A DNA stretch of 64,000 bases from Tachypleus tridentatus (taxonomy: Eukaryota; Arthropoda; Merostomata; Xiphosura; Limulidae): positions 23,725,276 to 23,789,275 of the forward strand of contig NW_027467782.1 of NCBI RefSeq assembly GCF_004210375.1, given 5' to 3'. Under the pieces are notes generated by a model, which was not told the DNA's origin, made no database searches, and saw nothing but the letters and a program-made list of their open reading frames with translations. This document shows positions 23,895 through 35,400 of the stretch, piece after piece. A program made the position numbers and the translations under genes. The stretch's first letter is position 1. Each line of letters starts with the position of its first letter.

Positions 23895-25330
23895 TATATT
23901 TTATCTACATGTGGTTTTTCTCGTCATTAAGATGATAAAAAAACGATTAACTTTGCTTACACAATGTACAAAATAAAGGTGCTGAAGAAGTTAAGGAAAA
24001 TAGATATTTATTGTTATTTACGTTTGTGAGTATATTAATTACAGTTAGATTAGAGCTTAATGTTCAGAATCGATTGTTAGACACAGTTTTTAACATGGAT
24101 TATCATGTTCATAAGATCTCAAAGACACTCCTAAATTATGTCGCCGTCATAATTTAGTTTATGAAAAATGTCCTTAATGAAAAGAGAAGCTCTCTTATAA
24201 ATCAGGTGAAATAACCTCGAATGTTTCTTTTGAAGTGATTGATGAAACATAAAATACAAAGGTGTCATCACGAAAAGTATAATAAATAATCTTAGGTGTG
24301 TGTTTTTAGGCTCATAAAAACGAAGTGAAGGTATTTTTGTTTGTTTCATAATTTTAGCGTAAAGCTGAGCAAGTACTTTGTGAGCTCAGCAGTTTTGTAT
24401 TTTGAACTAGAGAAAAGACAGCTACAAAAAGGTATTCATTGTCAACTGTTTTACAAATATTGGAATTTTACTGTCCCTCTTGTAGCGAATCCATTTTCCT
24501 AAAGTGTGAGAGAAATTTTTTAACAGCGGGATGCGAATAATAAACCCTCCAGGTACGCTAACACCAGGACGTGCTCTCTCAGTGAATAAAGAAACGATAA
24601 ATTAAATAATCGAACTCCGATTTTGTGTTAATCAACTAAAAAAATGTACTTTACGAAAGCGCGAGAACCTTGATTTGTTTGTCTACTGTGAATTATACAT
24701 TTGTGGAGAAATGAGAAAATGTACCTAAGGTAAAGAAAAATAAAATGGGAGAATACTTCATTTCTAAGATTTTTTTGTTTGATTTGTTATTTTCATTATG
24801 AAAAATGATATTTTTCTACAATATATTGTATAGTGTACATAAATACCTAGATGTATTTATAGCCTGTACTTAATAGTTTAGATGATACTTTTGAATGATA
24901 ACTCGAGTATTAGAATAAATTAGTACTTGAAATATCTGAAACTTATTAACGTTATTCTTCGTCAATAGTCTTTGATATAACTAGACGTGCAAAATAAAAT
25001 ATAAAAGAAAAATAATCATATGAAATACAAAACAAAGAAGCTTTATTGAATTTAATTTTGATAACTGTACAAGTCAAAAATACAATAAATAAAATACAAT
25101 TCAAATTTTGAAGCATAATAGGAAGATAATTTTGTTCAAGGTAAGTGGAATACGTCATTATTTGAATATGATTATGTTTTGACTGATGGTAAGGGAGCAA
25201 CCTAATTATTTAAGTATAAATGATAAACGTTTCTACGAAAGTGGATTACTTAATTTTATTGTAAATATAATAATATATTTTTTGTATTATCAAATTGGAC
25301 GACATTTTTCAAAATTTTCATAATTTATTA
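23895..25330. other. No gene recognised
   Basis: AT-rich. Frames at 24131-24349 and 24952-25200 have no domain or splice support. Confidence 0.5.
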
Positions 25331-25558
25331 ATTGGCTAGGTGGTTCGGACGCTCGTTCCATGATCTGAGGGTCACATGGTCGAATCGACGTCACACATAC
25401 TCGCCCTTTCGTCGGTAGGGAAGTTATAAAGTCATGTTAAATACCACTATTTATTTTAAAATAGTAGTCCTACAATCGTCGGTGGGTCTTTAACTGCTAT
25501 ATTAAGGACGACTAGCGGAAATAGCCCTCGTATAGCTTAGCGCGAAATTCAAACAAAA
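25331..25558 (+). repeat. Diverged SINE
   Basis: TTGGCTAGGTGGTT, ATGATCTGAGGGTC, TCGCCCTTTCGTCGG and TAGCCCTCGTATAGCTTAGCG in sense order. Confidence 0.8.
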
Positions 25559-25559
25559 A

Positions 25560-27980
25560 TTATTTATCAACTGACATTTTCTGATCAGGCAGTTGATCAA
25601 TAAAATAGAAGCTCCCTCTTTTGCAGTTATTAGATTTGTCCACTATTCCTGACAATTCTCTTAAAAATAATGAAATTAATATTTAATCAAATATGAAAAT
25701 TATTAGAAATAACCACTTTATAATGAAGCATCTGATTTTCTGAATCTATCCTCCTATGTTTAATAGCATGATGGCAGTCTTTGGTAGTTAAAATATTAGA
25801 ATTATTCTGCACTATGTATCAGTACTGCTATTAGTTGAAAATTGTTTTCCAGAAAAATATAGTTCATGAGAGAATAGAAATCTGAAGTTTTCGTGATTGT
25901 GGATATTCTGCATCGGATTTAAAAGGACGGTTTAGTTTTAACATTTCTTTCTTAAACTAATAAAATATTCGTTTTATCGTGTGATGAATTGTATTAAGTT
26001 TTTGTCCGACATTTTCTGTCAGGACGAATTAATTAAGATCAAACAACCACGAAATTAAAATATCTTCGACTCCAGCCACTAGAGCAACAACAAAGTTACA
26101 GGCAGAGCACGTGTATTGAATTTGATGATAAGAAAATTCTAGTTGATTATTAACTTACACGACCTTCCTATGGAAGACTGGCGTCCTTTTCAAAAAACAA
26201 AACATGTCTCCATGTTATCAGATGTTGGAGGAAGAAGTCTTAGAGAACCTGACCCTCCAGGGTATGTACCCAAACACCGACGACATTCATTCATTCATTA
26301 TCAGATGATGGAAAGAGTCTTGTTCCTTATGCAGAGGACACGCTATACATGCACGTGAAACACGTGAACTAGTTAACTATGGTCGAGAGTCAGTTAAGCT
26401 ATCTTTATTTAGAGTTCCAGCACATCTGATAGACACAAAGTAAAAATGTATTTCAACTTTTAGTTTATTGATTTCAGGCATAAACTGTAACAATCAGTGT
26501 GACGCAACCTCTAACAGCTACACGTCACTCTGAAAGATGACACATGTCAATAATACTTTAATAACCGAAAATGGTGCATGTAAATTATATCTTAACAGTG
26601 TTACACGTTAATCACTGAGTACCATTTGAAAACGATAAATATAAACTGTAAGATAAGAACAGAATATGTCATAGGCATATCACAACAATTCTACTGAAAA
26701 TGTTGTATAATTAATACGTAATCCAACATGTAGACAAAGCACAAGAAAATTATCAATGTGTAATAATTGAAGAACCAATACGTGGCTTAAGCGAAGTAAT
26801 CAACTATGTCAAACACATTAAACGTAGAAATTGAAGAAGTTCATGTAGATCATACATTTCAGTAAAAAAAAAATGTTGCATGTAAATCTCAGTGTAACAA
26901 CTGTGAATTGCTGGACTATATTATGACAGTAAATTTACTTAGAGCTATATTACAAACAATATAAACAAACACACAATTATTACCGAAATGAGCATTTAAT
27001 GTATAATAGCTGTTACATTTAAATGGGCGAAAAATATGTATACAAACATTTCGTTACTTTTGATTTAATATTATAAACAAGTTTTAACATTATATATTGT
27101 AATAAGTAAATGCTGCAAAAAAGGAAATGATAAAAAACATGAAAAAAACGCTTGTGAATTGTTGAACTAAAGCCACAGTCTCTTAAATTTCAATAATAGT
27201 TATGAATGTTCCGATAAAATGTTAAGACTAAGTTTTTAGAGTTTATATTTAATTTACTTGAACATAAACGTAAATAGTTAAATTACCATGTAAGTTTCTG
27301 ATAACCCAATAATATCAATGATACTGAATTTAAAAAGTTTGTGCAATTTTGTAAGTATCAATCCCATTCGTGTAACTGTATAGTGTGGAGGTAAAATCCA
27401 TCTTGATTTCTCTTAACTCTAGAGTGAACATATTAACAATGGCTGTTTTATAAATTCGTTTATTAATTCTATTTCTCAGTTTTGAAGAAAAATCAGGTTT
27501 GTTTCCGAACTTTTCCAATGATAAACGTATCTTGGCTGTCAGAATTTTCAATGAGAATAACAACCTTTTTTTTTTCGATGTCCTTGTTTACTATTTGGTT
27601 TAACGATAATAAGTTCATCGTAATTGTTCACATTTCTAGGAAACAGAGGTCGCTGGATATATTCTTTAATAGCTTTTCCTTGTTTTGACGCTGGTGTTTC
27701 TCTCTGAAGATGTAGAATATAGTTATGTTTAGTGGTGCAACACTCAAAATTTGAGCAATAATTTTACTATAACATGCATAAAACCAAATAAATGTTTCTA
27801 TAAAAATTATAAATTATGAAATTGGTTTCAGTTATCTCATAAATGTTTTCTGGAAACTAGAAAACTATTTCAAACATTGTTTCACGCAGTGAATAAAGAA
27901 TGATATACAGCAGACAATAGCTTAAATACTGTTTTCCATTTATATTTTACACGTTCACAAAGGATAACTAGATTGTTTAT
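25560..27980. other. No gene established
   Basis: A 71-codon plus frame at 26143-26358 stands out by higher G+C (DVGGRSLREPDPPGYVPKHR) and has a donor-like GGTATGT inside it. No domain is recognised and no partner exon was found. Confidence 0.4.
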
Positions 27981-27982
27981 AT

Positions 27983-28255
27983 TATTGTCTAGACAAGATG
28001 AAAGTACGGTAACAATTAAATGTCAAGTGTTCCACTCAATTTATTGTTATATAACTAGACAAAATGAAAGTGCGGTTATAATTAAACGTCAAGTGTTCTA
28101 CTCAATTTATTGTTATATAACTAGACAAGATGAAAGTGCGGTTATAATTAAATGTCAAGTGTTCTACTCAATTTATTGTTATATAACTAGACAAGATGAA
28201 AGTACGTTTATAATTAAATGTTAAGTGTTCTACTCAATTTGTTGTTATATAAATT
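27983..28255. repeat. Tandem repeat, 66-bp unit, 4 copies
   Basis: The unit, with CTAGACAAGATGAAAGT and AATTAAATGTCAAGTGTTC, recurs exactly every 66 bp (anchors 27991, 28057, 28123, 28189). The length keeps a frame of 22-residue repeats open on the plus strand, which I regard as incidental. Confidence 0.92.
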
Positions 28256-29278
28256 AAACATGAAAAGTTATGTGATCTGAAGTTCAAACGACTGGTTATT
28301 TACCTTATGTTACAGAGAGAAACAGTTTTCAAACTGTCTTATTTTTTTGCAACTTTGGAATAAATCACGCACCTTATAGCATTTTAAAACAATCAATAAA
28401 CTTAGTAAAGTCCAAAAGAAGAGAACTGGATATTTCACTAAATGTCTTTCAGACCAATGAAAGTTGGCTGACAGTCAAAATAAGAAAAAAAACTGTTGTA
28501 AAATGTCTCAAAGCGTCATTGACAAGATATAGTAGAACCACTTGCAACAAAATGGCACAAATACACTGGTACTTGGCTAAGAAGGTCCCAATCCACCTTT
28601 AAAGCAGGTTGCCGTTATATACCGATTATGTGTAACCTGATAATATCTGAATCAGATGTTCAAAGCTCCAACATGACGTCATTTCATTGTACATACAGTT
28701 AAAAAACGAAATAAAGTGAGCAATATGAGCGGAAATGATATATTATGGTGCCACTAACGTACAAAATAATTCGCTTTTATTATCAGTAATGGTAGTATGT
28801 ATGTGAATAAAAAATTACGAAAGGGCATTCTGATCTTTATGTTTTCCATATGTTATTAATGCTATGGACATCAGTAAAGGTAATGCGAACTTCTTACACA
28901 ATCATATATTGTTATGATTGGCTCTGTGTTCAGTTTAATGGATGGTAATTGTCTTCCAACATGTACTAAGATTGAAGAAGAGGTGATTCATCAATTTAAC
29001 TAGCATATAGACTTATTAGACCTCAATGGTATCGAACATGTATAAGTCTATTTTGGAGAAAAAAAATTGCACGCATTCAAACGACTCTGAACATTAAAGA
29101 TTCTCTGAACGCATCTTTTTTTTTTAACTGTAAAAATGTGAATTTACTTGCATCAAATATTAATTATTACGTAAGATGAATAAGAACTTAATTGAATTTC
29201 GAACCAAAGTATTCCTTTCTTCAAGGTCGTTTTCATATATCGTCTCCAGGGTTGTTCGTTTGGTCACTCTTTTCTTTC
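28256..29278. other. Downstream flank of the receptor gene; no other gene seen
   Basis: It probably contains the receptor 3' UTR (minus-strand AATAAA near 28774) and a second TGACGTCA at 28674-28681. No frame is supported. Confidence 0.4.
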
Positions 29279-29480
29279 TTAGTATATTAGTTTTGTCTTC
29301 TTAACATTCTTTTCAGAGACCTTCTTCTCACATTCAGGGATCAGTGGCATAGCCTCCAAAATATCCAATTCATCAGTGGTTATCTTTTCATCACCAAGCT
29401 GTTTGTGTTCGACACGGTTTTTCAAAACATTCCGTTCTTCCCGAGGTTTATATTTCCAGGTGTAGAAAAAACAAAGTACG
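29279..29480 (-). CDS. Exon 5: end of membrane helix, cytoplasmic tail, stop
   Basis: After the acceptor ATGCAG the exon completes the helix (VLCFFYTW) and then turns charged at once (KYKPREER), as expected for a stop-transfer sequence and type I topology. It runs 66 residues to a TAA at 29281-29279. The tail is Lys/Glu-rich, holds the acidic dileucine EAMPLI and ends KKTKLIY. No signalling domain is seen. The nearest AATAAA on this strand is about 500 bp downstream, near 28774. Confidence 0.72.
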
Positions 29481-32400
29481 CTGCATGATCATTACAGAAA
29501 ATAAATAAATAAGAATCACGTGTTTCAAGTCCATTAAAATACATATTGTAATTAAATAAGCTATGGATAATGCGTCACAGTTAAAACTTACAGTCGTAAC
29601 TTACCACAAAGCAGTAAGACACATCAAAATGAGTGCTGTTCGCCAAGCACATCTTGGAACTGTAGATTTTGAAGTCAAGTGAAGCGTAGCCTTCGAAACC
29701 ACTTCAATTCGATCTTAAGACAGAGAGTCGTATTTAAAATCAGTTTACGTACTCCACCGGTCACGTAAAACAGAAAAATAAAACTTCAAATGTAAGTTAA
29801 CAATAATAGTAATGTGTATAATTCTTTAAGTTCAACAATAATCTTCATTAACATATTAAAATTTCAATTAAATAAATATGAAATTTCTTACACTTATAAT
29901 ATATTTTCATATTAAACATTGATAACAACCTTTACAATTTGCCAACTGTAAATATACATTTTTTCTTTACACGTTAAACAGATAATTAGCAAAGAAAAAT
30001 GACGCCTGTTATATTATTTGAGCTCCTTACTAGTAGACAAGTAGTACAGTTATGTAATAACAATAACTATATAGTTATATAACATAAAATCAGTCAGGTT
30101 TTCCAACATATTTACATTAATAGACAATACAACAAGAAACCTACTGACTTTCCCTGCCAAACACACGTGATCACACTATACAAGAAAAATCTAGACATTT
30201 TCTTTACGATAATGTACATATTATACAACTCAGTATAACACAGTGAGTTAAATCAACTTAGATTCATTAAAACTGTAAAGATGTATAACACAAATTAAAC
30301 AAACTGTCTTTCCATTGACTACTTAATAAAGTCAGTTTGTTTAATGGGTATTCACTTACTGTGTTAAGTTTTATAATTAACAGCTTCACTTATTATGGTG
30401 CATAATTATATTTTACTATAGAATCGTATCCACTGAATGGTAGTTTCTGCGTCTTTACAACACTATTAAAACAGTAATTTTACAAATTTCTCTTTACTCT
30501 AAATTTCCCAGATAAATAACGATACCATTTTGACTACAAACACTGAACGTCGTACGTCACTGCTCATGAAGTTTTTCGTTTACTTGGTAACAATTCTTTC
30601 TAATAGTTTTATTGAGTACTCATGAGACACTGCTAACGTTTTGATAATCCAATGTTGTTATAATCGTATTTTAAAACATTTGTTTTGTATTTGGACAAAT
30701 TACTGTATTTTATTACAAAAAACGACATTATGCACACAAAATAAACATATTAAACATAGATTTGGGACATACACTGTTTTAGTTAAATATCTTTACGTCT
30801 TTTTAGTAATAATGTGACGCACACAGATGTGATATTGAGACACCGTTATATTTGTTTGTTTTTCAATTCCGCGGATAGCTGAACGAGGACTTTCAGCGCT
30901 AGCCGTTCCTAATTTTGAAATGATATACTGGAGGTAAGACAGCTATTCAATACTATTTGTCGTAAATGTTTGAGCTCATCTTTAAAAACGAGTAGTAGGA
31001 TTTCCAAGTAAAAGCAAAGTTTTTTAATGCATTAAAAACCATGAAAGTTATGAAGAAGTATCGTATTATAACAATCTGCATGAACAAAAATAAACATTTT
31101 TAAAATGTTAAGGAAACAATAAAAGAAAACTTTAAAACCCTTTTGTTCCATTACTTCTACAAAGATCTTTATTATCAGCTCCTTCTTCATCAGTAATTTC
31201 GTCATCAGGACAAGGTATACAGGCGTCACCAGCAAAAAGATGCCATGTAAGTCCCTCCTGGACACGGCAGGCAGTGAGTTTGGAATCCATTGTCATAGTG
31301 ACCAGGAGGACATGGATCTAAAAGCGTTAAAAGTACAAAACTAAACATTTATTTACCCAGTGTTAATTTTATTGTTCTAACAACGTCTTTAGTATCAAAA
31401 AACATATGTGTTGAACTAAAATTCCATATTTTTAAAAGTCTTTCATCTATTTGTGTTTAATGTGAACAGTTTAAAGTAATTGAGTATCATATATACTTAC
31501 AACACCTGTTAACATCTCTTTGGTATCCACGAGTACAGTTGAGATTCTCGGCTGGAACATACACTGGAGAAAACAACAGAGAGTTAATATTTTTATTAGC
31601 ACGTTTTGTGTCACCGTTGGAATTTTAAGGTTTTTCACAATAATATTAAAAATAAATAATGTTGTAAAATAACAACATTAATGTTACTTTTCGTGAGAAA
31701 AATAAAACGTGTCAAAACAGTTTCTTAACAGTAGACTTTTGTTTCTTTATGTACTTCCTAATGGAGTTAACTAATGAAACTAATCACACAAACTTGGAAG
31801 TTTATGAAATTACACACGATCTTTTTTTTATGTTTTTCTATAGGTACATTTGATTTCCGTTGGTGTTTCCCTTGCAAAATTCTTATTTGTCACAGTTAAA
31901 CGTTGAACTGTTGTTATTGTTTATGTTAATATCAGTTATGAAAATACAGGTTATTTTGGGAATATTACGTTCGTAAAATGTATCAGTGTATGATTGTGTC
32001 TTGCAAACAACAAAATATCAAATAATATCCTTATAATGCAGAAATTGGATGAAATGCATTCCGAGAAAATTTTTCATTTAAATTTAATATAAAACCAAAT
32101 CCTTAATTTTTTGCGGATTTATCAAGATAAATAATATAGCGATCTAACACCTTTCACTGTAAATTTATAGTATTGTTTATTCAAAATACGTTCTCAAAAA
32201 ACTTCGTAGATATGATTTGTATCTTTAGAGTACAAAAGATTTTGCTTCAACATTCACAAGTTGAGTTCATTATATCAAAATAACTTTGGAGCCTCATCAC
32301 TTCTCTCTACAGGTTTACCATAATCCATCTAGTCTCTGATCACATAGAAATCTATAATTCTTACATCAGTGAGGTGACTGGTGTGTCTGTGTGTACAATA

Positions 32401-35400
32401 ACATGCATATCTATCTAATTACTCAGCGGTTAGAAGACTGAGATATTTTTTTACGTACCATCGCCTGGGACACTTCAGCGGTTTTTATCTCTGACATTTG
32501 TGTTCGTACGACTTGTTGTAGGTCTTTTCCGAATTATTCTGGCAAACCAAAATTATTTCTTCGATGCTCTTACGTACAATAAATATCTTTGTTTCGAAAA
32601 ATTTAAATTCTCATTTGAATATATTTTCATGATATGGGCATATAAAAATTTACATTGGAAAGGTCTGTTACATACCTTTCCCAAAAGCTACCAATTTTCG
32701 GTTACATCACACCATTTAAGAAATGTTATATCAGATTGAGTCACATTATATGACAGGTTGCATATTCAAAACTGTTTTGATATGGCTTACTAATCCCTAT
32801 AAACTATAAAGTATTATTGCTATGAACATCAGTGGCAGCCTCTGACTAATACTGTATGTTTATTACAGGAGTACCGATAAGATTACGCATTCGTCTTCAT
32901 CACTGCCCTGAAATAACTCTTTTCAGGGCATCTTTAGCATCAACTAATGGAATGTGATACATCTTCCAAGAGTATATTATGGCTGTCAATATCAACATCT
33001 GCACCTTGGAGTTGGACAATATCACCCATTACTGGAGTCCTGATTAGATGGATCAGTATATGGACGAACAAAGAGTGTAGTATTGATGGTAACATTTAAA
33101 GTAATTATATGTGGATATGTTTACCAATACTTATTCATACCACACTCCAACATCGACATTTCCTATCATTAAAATTAAGAAAAACTGATTTCATGTTATC
33201 TCTAAAGTAATAATTCCTTGTAAGTACTTTTAACATTATTGTAATAATCTATTTCATGCATTTATATTTCTGAGGAACCCACTTGAAGCTAATAAATTTT
33301 GCAGACGTTCTACAATGGGTAATTTAAAACTTTTTATTACAGAATTCATATATAGTTCGATGTTTCTAGGTTATAAAGCGACTAGGAAGGAGATTTGAGA
33401 TAACGGTGATATAGAGAAACCTCAGTCAACAACACGATACCCACCCTGTCAATAACCCCAAATACAATAAACAAAATACTTAAATTCTTGTAAAAAAAAT
33501 AAAGCAAATACAATACTAATGTCATTTATAAAATACTTTATGGCAACTTCCACGTATTTTACGTCAGAGAAACAAGCCCGAAACTCAAAACAACATTCAT
33601 GTAACACAAAAAAAATAGAATTTCACGTTTTTAAATTTAACACTGCAACTCAAATAAATATACTACAGGTAACATTTAAATTCCAAACAGAGAATCCAAC
33701 ATCATTAGACGATAAACCAAATAATTCCTTGTAATACAAGAGCAAACACACATTAAACCAATATAAAGAAACACTTTTATATCTATATTAATAAAATTTA
33801 ATAAATCTTGTTCGATGTATTATAGTTTGAAGATGATACTTTTAATTTTCAAGATTTTATAATTTACAAAATATTCTGAGAATACTAAGAGTAATGCAGA
33901 TAGTATTAATAGGAAATTACACGAAGGTTGTTAAAACTATAATATGAAAATAAGACAGTTCAATTTTCATTACAATTAAATGATATAAAAGATAACGTAT
34001 CGTTTTATGAACGAAATCGATAAAAACACAATTTAATTAACGTAGATGGGAGTATTTTAAAATTCCTATCTGGTGCAGTAACAACAGTTTGATCAACAGA
34101 GACAATTCTATAAAGAAATTATTTACTTTGTAGGTGAAAAAGGGCCCGGCATGGCCAAGCGCGTAAGGCGCGCGAATCGTAATCCGAGGGTCCGAGTTCG
34201 CGCCCGCGTCGCGCCAAACATGCTCACACTTTCAGCCTGGGGGTGTTATAATGTGACGGTCAATCCCACTTTTCGTTGGTAAAAGAGTAACCCAAGAGTT
34301 GGCGGTGGGTGGTGATGACTAGCTGCCTTCCCTCTAGTCTTACACTGCTAAATTACGGACGGCTAGCACAGATAGCCCTCGAGTAGCTTTGTGCGAAATT
34401 CCAAAACAAACAAACAAATTGAAGGTGAACAAACGAATAATATGAATTATTTGAATCAACCAACTGAAAACCATGATTAGAAAAGTCTTCAGATCATTGG
34501 TAAGTATCACTAATATATCAATTCATAGAGAAAAACAAAATAAAATATACAAAACAAGAGCTGAGATGTTAGTTTTCAAAGACAAAATTCAGAATAATTG
34601 ACAGTAGTTAGCTTTTACAGTGGAAAACAGTAGATCGGAGTTAGCTATGTTAGTACAAGCGCTGTATGTGACCGCAAATAGAAAGTTAAGTTCTTGCTTT
34701 CTACTCTAAGTAAGCTATCAAATCTATTAAGCAAAAGATTACCTCACACTTATAGTTTGTGGCCCCTACACATAGTTATCAGATTTTCATTTATTACACG
34801 TGGACTGACATTACTACAGCTACAATTAGAGGTACCTTGAAAATGTTTGAATAAATTGAAAAGAAATACACTTATTATAGCTGTAATAATATCAGTCCAC
34901 GTGTAATACATGAAAATCTGACAACTATATGTAGGGACCACAAACTGTAAGTATGAGGTAATCTTCTTTCACTTTTGTCTAATATATTTGATAGCTTACT
35001 TGGAGTAGAAAGCAAGAACTTAACTTTCTAATTAACTGTAGAGAATGAAAAGCTTTTCGAATGATCAAGCACACATAGTTTTTCTTATAACAAAACCACA
35101 TCGGGCTATTTACTGTGTCCACCGAGGGCAATCGAACTCCTGATCTTAGCGTTGTAAATCCATAGACTTACCGCTGTCCCATCGGGAGACTATTTCATTA
35201 AAACAATAACTCCATGAACATAGTTATTTAATGTTAAGTGTTAACTGATTTTATCTGTTGTCAGTCCAAAACTGGTTGCTTATCAGTTCGATTATAAGAC
35301 TATAATCGTAAAGTTTTTTAATTAATGATTAAATGGTACAATAGATTATATTACACGTTTTAAGCTGTGAGTTTTGTTTCTATTTTTCTCTGTAAATATG

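Noticed and set aside
27973-28224. A 22-residue repeat protein
   Set aside because: It is the 66-bp tandem repeat read in frame; no flanking exon or start signal supports it.
31032-31265. 77-codon minus frame starting MSRRDLHGIF
   Set aside because: It uses the wrong frame over exon 3 and runs through the donor; the splice-consistent reading is better.
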